Under the pieces are notes generated by a model. It was not told where the DNA came from, searched no databases, and saw nothing but the letters and a program-made list of their open reading frames with translations. A stretch of 64,000 nucleotides of DNA from Gaoshiqia sp050178015 (GTDB lineage Bacteria > Bacteroidota > Bacteroidia > Bacteroidales > Prolixibacteraceae): positions 1-64,000 of the forward strand of contig JBFXGM010000014.1 in NCBI GenBank assembly GCA_050178015.1, written 5' to 3'. The translations under genes were made by a program, and so were the position numbers. This document shows, one piece after another, positions 24,394 through 33,887 of the stretch (positions are counted from its first letter, which is position 1; every line of letters begins with the position of its first letter).

Positions 24394-27300
24394 ATGAAAA
24401 AATTAACAATTCTGTTTCTACTTTTTTTATCGGTTACCCTTGTTTCCGCTCAACAAAAAACTGTTGTTTCGGGAACAGTAACCGATGAGGCCAGCGGCGC
24501 TCCCATTCCGGGGGTAAGCATTGTCATTAAAGGCACAACCGTTGGGACAATCACCGATTTTGACGGTAATTATTCAATCGAAGCGGAAGGAAATCAAACT
24601 TTGGTTTTCAGCTTTGTTGGTTTAACCACCCAGGAAGTAGCCATCAGCAACCGGGCCAGGATTAATGTGTCGTTGGCCGAATCCACCGAATTTGTGGATG
24701 AAATTGTGGTGGTTGGTTATGGACAGTTGAGGGTGAAAGACCTTACTTCATCCATTACCACCATAAAATCGGATGAGTTGGTAAAATCCCCTTCAGGCCA
24801 GGCCATGCAGGCTTTGCAAGGAAAAGTGGCCGGCGTACAAATTGTCAGCGCTGGTGCACCGGGTGGCGAACCAACTGTGCGAATCCGGGGGATTGGCTCT
24901 TTCCCGAGCAGTAGTAATTCAAATCCCTTGTATGTGGTTGACGGGATGTATTTCGACAACATCGATTTTCTGAACCCGTCGGATATCGAAACTCTGTCGG
25001 TTTTAAAGGATGCATCAGCCGCAGCAATATATGGGGTAAGGGCTGCCAACGGGGTTGTACTTATTACGACTAAAAAAGGATCGCTGAATGCCAAAACGAC
25101 CATTACTTATGAAGGTTATTATGGCGTTCAGGTTCCGCAAAATGTCATGAAAATGGCCAATGCAGAGCAGTTTGTAAACTACGTAAACCAAACAGGGGAT
25201 CCTGCTGATATTAGCTTTGTTGCCAATGCCATGCAGCGTTACGGCCGAAGCCGGGTTAACCCGAACGTACCAAATGTAAATACCGACTGGTATGCCGAGA
25301 TTATGAAATCACATGCCGCGCAGCAAAATCATTCTCTGTCTATTCTGGGAGGTAATGATAAAACATCCTATTCCTTAGGCATGAGTTATTTCGATCAGGA
25401 AGGACTTTTGGAAGCAAAAAACTCCTACAAGAGAATGAATCTCAGAACTTCTATCGATCACCAGGCAAATAATTGGCTCAAAGCCGGGATTAATTTTAAT
25501 GTAAGCAACGGAACGCGATACATTGCTGACGATGCTGCCTGGTTTAACGCTTATCATGCCGTTCCAATTCTTCCGGTATATGATCGGGAGAATTATGATT
25601 ACCTTTTAGCTCAAGGACAGACAAATGCAAGTAATTATGCAAGTGCTCAGCTTTTGGGTTATCGTGGTGCTCAAAACCCGTTCTTCCCGCTTACATACAG
25701 GGATAACAGGCAAGACATCAGGAAAGTACTCAGTGGTATTTATGCCGAGCTCGAATTAATTCCGAATAAGCTGACATTTAAAACGAATTACAACCTCTCC
25801 ATGATGTTTTTGAAAGGCAGAAATGTTGGATTACCTTATTACGCGACAAATCAAACCAACAGGCTTCTGTCAACCATCAGTTCATCAAGAACGACAGATG
25901 TGAACCAATTCTGGGACAACACATTGAACTATAGTGATAATTTTGGGGACCATAACCTGACTGCCATGATTGGCACCTCATACCGGGATGAATGGTACGA
26001 TTACCTGGTTGCATCAGCCGAGGATATCCCGATCAATGAAAGCGCCTGGTACATAGGTCAAACGAAATCCGAAGCATCCAAAGATGCCGATGATAATGCA
26101 GAGCGTCTTCATGGTCTATCATACTTTGGAAGGGTATCATACAACTATAAAAACAGATATATTGCCTATGCAACCGTACGTGTGGAAGGGACTCAGAAAT
26201 ACCAGGAAACCTGGGGAACATTTCCTGCCTTTGGCCTTGGTTGGGTGGTAACGGAAGAAGAGTTCTTTCCGGATGTAGATCTTATCAATTACCTTAAAAT
26301 ACGAGGTGGTTGGGGAAAACTAGGAAACGATAAAATTGCGCGCCAGGACGGTGCGAACACAACGAACCCTGTTTTTTTAGCGATTGATGATACTCAGGTG
26401 GACGGAACCAAAACAACCAGCACCTTTGGATATTTAGGTTGGGAAACCGTAACCGGAACGAATATCGGGTTAAATGCTGAAATGTTCAACAACCAATTGA
26501 GTATTGAGGCCGACTATTATGTCCGCGATACGGAAGATGCTGCCATCCCGGTTAGCCTCAAATTGCAGGCGGGCAGTGTGCTTCGAAATGTAGGTACCAT
26601 CCGAAACTCCGGTTTTGAAATGGTTGCCACCTGGAAAGGAGAAATCAACAACAATCTGAAGTATACCATTGGAGGCAACATTTCAACACTTAAAAATGAA
26701 GTACGCGACCTTTACGGGCAAGCCTATATCGATGGTGGTCAGGCCGAGTTCCGGCAGCGGTCACAGGTTGGAGAGCCGTTGCTGTCGTTTTATGGATACG
26801 AGGTAGCCGGCGTGTACCAGAACCAGGCTGAAATTAATTCAGATCCTGTGGCAGCGGCAAACGGGCTTGTTCCCGGTGATTTCAAATTTAAAGACCAACA
26901 AAAAGAAGGGGAAGAAGGGCATGGTGTCATCGATGATGATGATAAAGTATTCCTGGGCTCATACATTCCGACTTTCACGTACGGTGGTTTTGTTGGGCTT
27001 TCCTACAAAAACTTTGAATTCTCCATGAATATCATGGGACAATCCGGCAATAAAATCCTTAACCGGAAACGAGGCGAAATTATCTGGACGAACGATACCA
27101 ATTTTGATGCTGATCTTGCCACAAGTTTGTGGAACGGCGAAGGGACATCGAATAAATATCCTTCTGCCGCCGGCTTAAGAAAAGGTTGGAACCAGAATTT
27201 CAGCGATTACTTTTTGGAAGATGGTGCTTACTTCAGGATTCAGAACATCCAGCTCGCCTATAACATTAAGGGGGAACAACTGATTGGCCCGGGAATGCCT

Positions 27301-27444
27301 GATGCCAGAATTTATGTTACGGCTGAAAAACCCTTAACTCTATTCAAGTATAACGGCTTTTCACCTGAAGTTCCGGATGGCATCGATCGTCAGTTCTACC
27401 CGGTTCCCGCCGTATATACAATTGGTATAAGTCTTAAATTCTAA
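24394..27444 (+). CDS. SusC/RagA-family TonB-dependent glycan transporter
   Basis: A 1016-residue outer-membrane importer. Signal peptide MKKLTILFLLFLSVTLVSAQQ; N-terminal carboxypeptidase-like domain (VSGTVTDEASGAPIPGVSIVIKG); TonB box-like VDEIVVVGYG near residue 105; plug domain with IRGIGSF and NPLYVVDGMYFDNIDFLNPSDIE; then the 22-strand barrel ending AVYTIGISLKF with the terminal Phe. SusC proteins take up oligosaccharides with the SusD lid, powered by TonB-ExbBD. It is the first gene of the PUL, divergent from the propeller/HTH regulator and followed by susD after 12 bp. Confidence 0.95.
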   Translation: MKKLTILFLLFLSVTLVSAQQKTVVSGTVTDEASGAPIPGVSIVIKGTTVGTITDFDGNYSIEAEGNQTLVFSFVGLTTQEVAISNRARINVSLAESTEFVDEIVVVGYGQLRVKDLTSSITTIKSDELVKSPSGQAMQALQGKVAGVQIVSAGAPGGEPTVRIRGIGSFPSSSNSNPLYVVDGMYFDNIDFLNPSDIETLSVLKDASAAAIYGVRAANGVVLITTKKGSLNAKTTITYEGYYGVQVPQNVMKMANAEQFVNYVNQTGDPADISFVANAMQRYGRSRVNPNVPNVNTDWYAEIMKSHAAQQNHSLSILGGNDKTSYSLGMSYFDQEGLLEAKNSYKRMNLRTSIDHQANNWLKAGINFNVSNGTRYIADDAAWFNAYHAVPILPVYDRENYDYLLAQGQTNASNYASAQLLGYRGAQNPFFPLTYRDNRQDIRKVLSGIYAELELIPNKLTFKTNYNLSMMFLKGRNVGLPYYATNQTNRLLSTISSSRTTDVNQFWDNTLNYSDNFGDHNLTAMIGTSYRDEWYDYLVASAEDIPINESAWYIGQTKSEASKDADDNAERLHGLSYFGRVSYNYKNRYIAYATVRVEGTQKYQETWGTFPAFGLGWVVTEEEFFPDVDLINYLKIRGGWGKLGNDKIARQDGANTTNPVFLAIDDTQVDGTKTTSTFGYLGWETVTGTNIGLNAEMFNNQLSIEADYYVRDTEDAAIPVSLKLQAGSVLRNVGTIRNSGFEMVATWKGEINNNLKYTIGGNISTLKNEVRDLYGQAYIDGGQAEFRQRSQVGEPLLSFYGYEVAGVYQNQAEINSDPVAAANGLVPGDFKFKDQQKEGEEGHGVIDDDDKVFLGSYIPTFTYGGFVGLSYKNFEFSMNIMGQSGNKILNRKRGEIIWTNDTNFDADLATSLWNGEGTSNKYPSAAGLRKGWNQNFSDYFLEDGAYFRIQNIQLAYNIKGEQLIGPGMPDARIYVTAEKPLTLFKYNGFSPEVPDGIDRQFYPVPAVYTIGISLKF

Positions 27445-27456
27445 ACACTTAAAGAT

Positions 27457-28977
27457 ATGAAAATAAAGCACTTAACAACATATTTAGCACCAATATTCTT
27501 TAGCGGGGTGCTTCTTGTTTCGGTCATTGGATGTACCGATAAGCTGGATCTGCCTTTCGAGGACGTAGCTTTTACCAGCGATGTTGATTACACAAAAGGA
27601 GAGGATATGATATTACCTCTTTTAGGTGCCTATCAAGGATTATATACCCGTGGTTGGGAGGATCCGGTAACACTGGGTATCCGTGGCGACGATGTAAATG
27701 CCGCCGGCGACCAGGCCCCCATGCAGGAACAGGATAATTTCCAATACCTGCCAAGCCACTGGAATCTCAATTCCATATGGCAAAATCACTACAACGATAT
27801 CATCAACGCTTTTACAGCAATGGATGAAATCGAGAAATATCGTGCTGCCGCAGGCAATGATGCGTTGACCAATCAGTACATTGCAGAATGCCGCGTCATC
27901 AGGGCATATTTGTATCATAACATGGCAAAGGCTTTCGGAAAAATTATCGTCATCGATCAACTCGATAATATCCAGAACCTGCCGGCCAGCAATAAAGCAG
28001 AAGTCATGCAGTATATTGTCGATGAAATGGATGAGGTGATCCCTCTTCTGCCGGATATGCATCCAAACAAGCGAAGCGATATTCGGGGAGGAATTACCCG
28101 TTACACGGCTTATGCTTTGCAGGCCTTGGCTTACCAGGAATTGGAAGATTACCAGGGGGCCGCAACTGCAGCCGCTGCGATCATCAGTTCAGGCGAATAT
28201 CAATTATCGAATGATTATTATCACTTGTTCAAAAAAGCCGGGAAACTGGATAACGAGATCATTCTTGAATTCCAGTATTCTGATTTTAACTCCGGGACCG
28301 GGGATCGTTTCGGTCACCAGTTTGATCCGTTTGGACTCCAGTGGACTCCGGTCAGAACTGGCGCCGGCGGCGGTTGGAATTTCTACGAACCTACCAAGAA
28401 GTATATCAAATTCATGCTCGACAGGGGTGAAACGGTCAGACTTGAAACGTCAGTACATTGGACACCCGCCGGAATGACAGAAATTGAAAATGAATGGGGA
28501 ACATTACCGGCATGGATAACCAACACAAACCGGGAAGGGGATGTTTTCGTCAACAATGCCCGGAAAAAGTGGGGAGCCGGCAAATGGATCCAACCATCAA
28601 CCGAGCTGATTGAAGGAAGAACAGCGCCCGGAAGTAACAAAAACATGATCGTTATTCGTTATGCCGAAATCCTTCTCGTGTATGCTGAAGCCTTAACCAG
28701 GGGAGCTAGCAGCCCTATTTCGATGACTGCTGACCAGGCGGTGAACCTGGTGAGGGCAAGGGCCGGAATGAGCCCTCTCAGTGGCGTAACCACACAAGTT
28801 GTGCTGAATGAAAAACTGGCCGAGTTAGGTACAGAATGGGACATCCGGTTTTACGACATGGTGCGAACAGGAAACACTGCTGAGCTGAGCCACGAAGGAA
28901 AAACCTTTACGGCGAATAAAGCCTATTTCCCAATACCGGCGCCTCAGGTTGCTGAGTTACCGCAACTGGCAGAATGA
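27457..28977 (+). CDS. RagB/SusD-family glycan-binding lipoprotein
   Basis: A 506-residue SusD homologue. Signal peptide with lipobox SVIGC; SusD N-terminal TPR-like helices (residues about 80-250, YNDIINAFTAMDEIEKYRAA, AECRVIRAYLYHNMAKAFGKI, VQYIVDEMDEVIPLLP-type) and the C-terminal SusD domain (VIRYAEILLVYAEAL, AVNLVRARAGM, DIRFYDMVRTG, YFPIPAPQV). It forms the extracellular lid over the SusC barrel and binds the glycan. It is directly downstream of susC, which is the defining pair of a PUL. Confidence 0.95.
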   Translation: MKIKHLTTYLAPIFFSGVLLVSVIGCTDKLDLPFEDVAFTSDVDYTKGEDMILPLLGAYQGLYTRGWEDPVTLGIRGDDVNAAGDQAPMQEQDNFQYLPSHWNLNSIWQNHYNDIINAFTAMDEIEKYRAAAGNDALTNQYIAECRVIRAYLYHNMAKAFGKIIVIDQLDNIQNLPASNKAEVMQYIVDEMDEVIPLLPDMHPNKRSDIRGGITRYTAYALQALAYQELEDYQGAATAAAAIISSGEYQLSNDYYHLFKKAGKLDNEIILEFQYSDFNSGTGDRFGHQFDPFGLQWTPVRTGAGGGWNFYEPTKKYIKFMLDRGETVRLETSVHWTPAGMTEIENEWGTLPAWITNTNREGDVFVNNARKKWGAGKWIQPSTELIEGRTAPGSNKNMIVIRYAEILLVYAEALTRGASSPISMTADQAVNLVRARAGMSPLSGVTTQVVLNEKLAELGTEWDIRFYDMVRTGNTAELSHEGKTFTANKAYFPIPAPQVAELPQLAE

Positions 28978-28994
28978 ATTAACGAATAAAACCA

Positions 28995-30761
28995 ATGAAA
29001 ATGAAGACATATCATAGCATAATAATATTTGTACTGAGCCTGTTTGTACTCAGTGCATGTGATCAGAATTACATTGATGGCATTTCGAAGGTCGATCCGG
29101 GTGCCGATCAAACTGCACCGGTGGTGAACATCATTTCACCCGCTGAAGACTACGAGATTAAAGTGCCCGACCTGGTTTCACCGGTGACCATCGAGATCGA
29201 AGTGACCGATGACATTGAACTGGGTACCATCTCCGTGAAATTCGATGGTACGGAAATTAAAAGTTACAGCGGTGCCGATTTTACCGACTATCGCCGGGCC
29301 CTCAAAAAATACGTTTATGAGAATGTAGCGCTTGGTGATCATGTAATCACCGTAACAGCAACCGACCTGGAAGGAAAGTCAACTTCAAAATCGGTAAATT
29401 TTGCAAAGGTTTCTCCCTATACGAAAAAATATGCCGATGAAGTTTTCTACATGCCGTTTGAAGGCGATTTTATGGAGATGATTTCCTTCCAAAACGCCGG
29501 AGTTGTTGGGAACCCGGGCTTTGCCGACGGCGGGTTGCAGGGCAGTAAAGCTTATGCTGGCGCTACAGATTCTTACCTGACGTATTCAATGGACAACTTC
29601 AAATTTTCTGAATTTACAATTGGATTATGGGTAAAAATAAATGCCTCACCAGGCAATGCAGGTATTTTGACCGTAGGAACAACTAACGACGATTCTGGCC
29701 GAAAAAATGGCTTCCGTTTATTTAGGGAAGGTAGTGCGTCTGCGATGAGAATTAAACTCAATGTGGGTGTGGGTACTGGTGAAAGTTGGAATGATGGCGA
29801 TGTGATAAATACTCAATCCGGTGATTGGGTGCATGTTGCCTTTTCAGTTACTCCTACCGAAAATACAATTTACATAAATGGGGTGCCAGTTAGGACAGCA
29901 GTGATGTCTGGACCAATTGACTGGACTGGATGTACCAATATTTCCATTGGTTCAGGAGATCCTTCTTTCACTTATTGGGGGCACAAATCGGATTTGAGCA
30001 ATTATGATGACCTTCGGATTTTCAGTAAGGCGTTATCGGCCGAAGAAATCCAGACAGTTATTGGTGACGACTCGCCTTACATTCCCAAATACGATGGCGA
30101 AATCTTCTACATGCCTTTTGAAGAAAATGCGAAAGACCGCGTTTCCAATATGAGTGCCACCATTGTCGGTTCACCATCGTGGGCCAATGGAAAGGTTGGA
30201 AAGGCTTATGCCGGTGCTGCTGACAGTTATTTGACTTTCCCGACCGATGGATTGAAAAACAATGCATTCAGCGCCGCTTTTTGGATGAAGGTGAATGCCT
30301 CGCCCGACCGGGCCGGTATTTTGGTGATGGGGCCGGAAGATACCGAAAATGCTGGTTATCCGGACGTGCAAAACAACCGGAAAAGTGGCTTCCGTTTCTT
30401 CCGCGAAGGATCGTCAACGGCACAAATCTTCAAGCTGAATGCCGGAAATGGCACGGCTGATTCCTGGTTCGATGGAGGCGCCTCAGCAACTGTTGACCCA
30501 ACCACCGGCGATTGGGCCCACTTCGCTTTTACCATTTCGGGTAGCCAATGTGTAGTTTACATCAATGGCGAAATCGCCAAGGAAGGTTCCTTTGGCGGAA
30601 TTGACTGGACCGGGTGCGATCTGCTTTCCATTATGTCCGGAGTTCCGCGTTTTACCGAATGGAACCACAAATCCGACTTGAGTTTGATCGATGAGTTGCG
30701 CCTGTTTAACAAGGCTCTTACGCAGGCCGAGATCCAGGCTATCTGGAATGCCGAAAAGTAA
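28995..30761 (+). CDS. surface lipoprotein with two tandem LamG domains
   Basis: A 588-residue lipoprotein in the SusE position. Signal and lipobox LFVLSAC; an Ig-like domain (about 45-135, VVNIISPAEDYEIKVPD ... HVITVTATDLEGKS); then two LamG/concanavalin A-like domains of about 210 residues each that are clear duplicates: FYMPFEG / FYMPFEE, KAYAGATDSYLTY / KAYAGAADSYLTF, NGFRLFREGSA / SGFRFFREGSS, IDWTGC in both, HKSDLS in both. Surface-exposed glycan binding for the PUL is inferred from position and fold; no catalytic motif is seen. It starts 17 bp after susD. A hairpin follows at 30835. Confidence 0.82.
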   Translation: MKMKTYHSIIIFVLSLFVLSACDQNYIDGISKVDPGADQTAPVVNIISPAEDYEIKVPDLVSPVTIEIEVTDDIELGTISVKFDGTEIKSYSGADFTDYRRALKKYVYENVALGDHVITVTATDLEGKSTSKSVNFAKVSPYTKKYADEVFYMPFEGDFMEMISFQNAGVVGNPGFADGGLQGSKAYAGATDSYLTYSMDNFKFSEFTIGLWVKINASPGNAGILTVGTTNDDSGRKNGFRLFREGSASAMRIKLNVGVGTGESWNDGDVINTQSGDWVHVAFSVTPTENTIYINGVPVRTAVMSGPIDWTGCTNISIGSGDPSFTYWGHKSDLSNYDDLRIFSKALSAEEIQTVIGDDSPYIPKYDGEIFYMPFEENAKDRVSNMSATIVGSPSWANGKVGKAYAGAADSYLTFPTDGLKNNAFSAAFWMKVNASPDRAGILVMGPEDTENAGYPDVQNNRKSGFRFFREGSSTAQIFKLNAGNGTADSWFDGGASATVDPTTGDWAHFAFTISGSQCVVYINGEIAKEGSFGGIDWTGCDLLSIMSGVPRFTEWNHKSDLSLIDELRLFNKALTQAEIQAIWNAEK

Positions 30762-30834
30762 TGTTCTTTTTTTAATGAATTCTGACACAGCGATTTTTAT
30801 AATCTTAGCTATCCGAGAAAACTAATAGTGGTAT

Positions 30835-30858
30835 CCCCTCCGCAATACGGCGGAGGGG
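30835..30858 (+). terminator. hairpin (terminator or attenuator) inside the PUL
   Basis: A perfect 9-bp stem cccctccgc/gcggagggg with a 6-nt loop, followed by ttatttat rather than a pure T-run. It lies between the SusC-SusD-LamG genes and the enzyme genes, so it may reduce, not abolish, transcription into the GH genes, or stabilise the upstream mRNA 3' end. Confidence 0.5.
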
Positions 30859-30920
30859 TTATTTATCCCGATCAAGCTTTGATTTAGTTAGTTGTTTATT
30901 CTCATCTTAACAGGTACTTC

Positions 30921-32903
30921 ATGCGCTATCTCTTATTGTCACTATTTTGCATGCTTCTTTTGGCTTCCTGCGGAAAGGATGACCCGGAACCGGACAAAAC
31001 GCCGGAGAAGCTTGGCATTACATACGTGTATGTGGGTTCAACGGCCTTGTCGGCAAGTGGTACAAGTGAAAATGTAGCGCTGAATGAACCGGTTGAAATC
31101 AAGTTTGATAAAGCGGTGAATACCGTTTCGGCTCAACAAAACATGAAGCTGCTGGACGCCAATAACCAGGACGTTGCCGTTACGTTTACTTTTTTCAGCC
31201 AAAACCAGCTGATTAAGTTGGCACACGGCCCGCTTAATGAAGGGGCTTCGTACTCGCTGAATATCTTAAACGGCCTCAAAGGTGAAAACAACGAAACCTT
31301 TGACGGGCAAACCTTCAATTTTAAAACACAGGTATCGCCTTTGGTCCTGGAGACAGTCGCGATCGATGGTTTGAATGTGAACCCATTAAGTCGAATTCAA
31401 AATATTGGCCGCAACCCGGAAATAACATTACAGTTCAGCACACCGGTTTCGAAAGACGACATTTCGCTTTATTCGGGCTTTAGCAGTGGTGGTGATGCTG
31501 TTGCATTCAACCTCACGCAGATTGACGACCGCACTATTTCAGTTTCGGTCAATCAGACCTTGTCAGGGTTGGCAAAGTGCCGGTTCACGATTTCTTCGAG
31601 CTTGCAAAACCGGATCGGTAAGCCTTTTGCCGGACTGGATTTGAATTTTTATACCGAGGTCGATCCGACGCCAAAGTTTCCGCTTATCAGCGATGAGGAG
31701 CTTCTGACAAAAGTTCAACAGCAAACCTTCCGGTATTTCTGGGACTTTGCCCATCCCGTAAGTGGTTTGGCCCGCGAGCGTAACACTTCGGGCGAAACGG
31801 TGACCATCGGCGGTTCCGGCTTTGGTGGGATGGCCATCTTGGTGGGGATCGAACGCGGTTTTATCACCCGGGCCGAAGGTGTTGAGCGGCTGAAAACCAT
31901 CGTTGATTTTCTGGGAAAAGCCGACCGGTTTCACGGCGCCTGGTCGCATTGGCTCAATGGCAGCACCGGTAAGGCCCTCCCGTTCAGCCAGAAAGACAAT
32001 GGCGGCGATTTGGTGGAGACTTCATTTATGGCTGCCGGTTTGCTGGCTGTCCGCCAATATTTGAAACCTGCAAATACGGAAGAGAATCTTTTGATTGGCA
32101 AGATAGACGAACTCTGGAAAACCATTGAGTGGGACTGGTACACCCGTGACGGACAAAATGTCCTCTACTGGCATTGGTCACCGGATTATAATTGGGAAAT
32201 GAACATGAAAATTCAGGGTTACAATGAGGCCCTGATCACCTATATCATGGCCGCTTCATCTCCAATTCATCCTATATCGGCAGATGTGTATCATGAGGGG
32301 TGGGCACGCAGCGGAGGCATTGTCAATAGTAAAGAATTCTATGGGATCAAGCTTCCCGTTGGTTACGATTATGGCGGCCCTCTGTTTTTTGCCCATTATT
32401 CATTCCTGGGAATTGACCCGCGCAACCTGACTGACCAATATGCCGGTTACTGGGAGCAAAACCGTAACCATAGCCTGATCAACCGGGCGTATTGCATAGA
32501 AAACAACCAGCAATATGTTGGCTACAGTGCCGAATGCTGGGGCTTGACTGCCAGCGATAATCACCAGGGGTATTCTGCCCATTCGCCAACAAACGATCTG
32601 GGGGTGATTACGCCAACTGCCGCATTGTCTTCCATGCCGTTCACACCCGAAGAATCAATGGATGCCTTGCGTTTTTTCTATTATCAGTTGGGCGACCGGC
32701 TTTGGGGCGAGTATGGTTTTTACGATGCCTTTAATCTAACCGAGAGTTGGACCGCCAGCTCATTTCTGGCCATCGACCAGGGACCCATTGTCGTGATGAT
32801 TGAAAACTACCGTTCGCAACTGATCTGGAATTTGCTCATGAGTCACCCGGATGTACAGAATGGTTTAAAAAGACTGGGCTTTACAAGCCCTCATCTAAAA
32901 TAA
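30921..32903 (+). CDS. GH144-family lipoprotein (beta-1,2-glucanase type) with N-terminal Ig-like domains
   Basis: A 660-residue lipoprotein (lipobox LLASC). Two SbsA-type Ig-like domains (about 35-130 and 130-245, e.g. VALNEPVEIKFDKAVNTVSAQQNM) precede an (alpha/alpha)6 glycosidase domain (about 250-655) of the 'glucoamylase-like' COG5368 group, now GH144. Typical segments: QQTFRYFWDFAHPVSGLARER, GGSGFGGMAILVGIERGF, FHGAWSHWLNG, DNGGDLVETSF, WHWSPDYNWEMNM and the terminal DQGPIVVMIENYRS. GH144 members act on linear beta-1,2-glucan, some endo- and some exo-acting with sophorose release. The lipoprotein signal suggests surface display and initial attack. Confidence 0.85.
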   Translation: MRYLLLSLFCMLLLASCGKDDPEPDKTPEKLGITYVYVGSTALSASGTSENVALNEPVEIKFDKAVNTVSAQQNMKLLDANNQDVAVTFTFFSQNQLIKLAHGPLNEGASYSLNILNGLKGENNETFDGQTFNFKTQVSPLVLETVAIDGLNVNPLSRIQNIGRNPEITLQFSTPVSKDDISLYSGFSSGGDAVAFNLTQIDDRTISVSVNQTLSGLAKCRFTISSSLQNRIGKPFAGLDLNFYTEVDPTPKFPLISDEELLTKVQQQTFRYFWDFAHPVSGLARERNTSGETVTIGGSGFGGMAILVGIERGFITRAEGVERLKTIVDFLGKADRFHGAWSHWLNGSTGKALPFSQKDNGGDLVETSFMAAGLLAVRQYLKPANTEENLLIGKIDELWKTIEWDWYTRDGQNVLYWHWSPDYNWEMNMKIQGYNEALITYIMAASSPIHPISADVYHEGWARSGGIVNSKEFYGIKLPVGYDYGGPLFFAHYSFLGIDPRNLTDQYAGYWEQNRNHSLINRAYCIENNQQYVGYSAECWGLTASDNHQGYSAHSPTNDLGVITPTAALSSMPFTPEESMDALRFFYYQLGDRLWGEYGFYDAFNLTESWTASSFLAIDQGPIVVMIENYRSQLIWNLLMSHPDVQNGLKRLGFTSPHLK

Positions 32904-32917
32904 GAAATAAAAAAACG

Positions 32918-33880
32918 ATGCGCTATTCACAGTTAATTCTTATTCCTCTTTATGTTTTGCTTTCGTCGTGTTCAAATGAAACGCATATTGCAAGATTTAT
33001 CATTGTTCCCGACACGCAGACATACCTGGAATCGTACCCCGAAGTGATGGAAAATCAATTCGAATGGATTGCAAAACAGAAGAATGTTGATTTTGTGATC
33101 CATCTGGGAGACGTGACCCAGGATAACCGGGAAGTGGAATGGTATGTTGCCCAAAAGAATTTCAATAAACTGAACGCACCGTATGCGATTGCCTTGGGAA
33201 ATCATGACATAGGTAGCAAACCCGGGGTGTTTGCCGATACGCGGCAAAGTACGCTGGCCAATAAATATTTTCCGGTGAGCCCGGCTGATTCTGCTTTTTG
33301 TTTTGAAAAAGGAAAGATGGACAATCGCTACCATCTACTGAAAGCCGGAAAAACCGATTGGTTAGTATTATCATTGGCTTTCGGCCCGAGTGATGAGGTG
33401 TTGGAATGGGCAAACCAGGTGGTTGGTGAGAATCAGGATAAAAAAGTCATTCTGAACACGCATGCCTACCTGTATCTTGATAGTACCCGAATGGGCGGTG
33501 ACGACTCGTGGAGGCCTCAGGCATACGGCATCGGGAAAGATATTGCGGATACCGTGAACGACGGTGAGCAAATTTGGGAAAAACTGGTTTCAAAACATCC
33601 CAATTTCGTTGCTGTTTTTAGCGGACATGTTCTGAAAACTGGAACCGGCTTGCTGATAAGCGAAGGCAAACAGGGGAATCAAATCATCCAAATACTAACC
33701 AACTATCAACGAGGGGTTGACAATATCGAGCGGGGCGGAAATGGCTACTTGCGAATTGTTGAATTCAATGCAAAAAATGAAACAATGGATGTGAAAACAT
33801 TTTCCACATGGGAAGAGAAATTTCATCCGGAAGCTGCCCATCATTATACAATCGATCTTAAAACAGGAAATGTAAATTAA
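32918..33880 (+). CDS. calcineurin-like metallophosphoesterase lipoprotein
   Basis: A 320-residue lipoprotein (lipobox LLSSC). Metallophosphoesterase motifs are in order: VPDTQ (Asp-x-Gln in place of Asp-x-His), LGDVTQDN, GNHD, a His in NTHAYL, and FSGHV. The missing motif histidine is shared by a subgroup of exported bacterial phosphoesterases, so activity is still expected. The substrate is unknown. It lies between the two GH144 genes, starts 14 bp after the first and ends seven bp before the second, so it is co-transcribed. A role in removing phospho-substituents from the glucan is inference. Confidence 0.82.
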   Translation: MRYSQLILIPLYVLLSSCSNETHIARFIIVPDTQTYLESYPEVMENQFEWIAKQKNVDFVIHLGDVTQDNREVEWYVAQKNFNKLNAPYAIALGNHDIGSKPGVFADTRQSTLANKYFPVSPADSAFCFEKGKMDNRYHLLKAGKTDWLVLSLAFGPSDEVLEWANQVVGENQDKKVILNTHAYLYLDSTRMGGDDSWRPQAYGIGKDIADTVNDGEQIWEKLVSKHPNFVAVFSGHVLKTGTGLLISEGKQGNQIIQILTNYQRGVDNIERGGNGYLRIVEFNAKNETMDVKTFSTWEEKFHPEAAHHYTIDLKTGNVN

Positions 33881-33887
33881 AAAGAAA

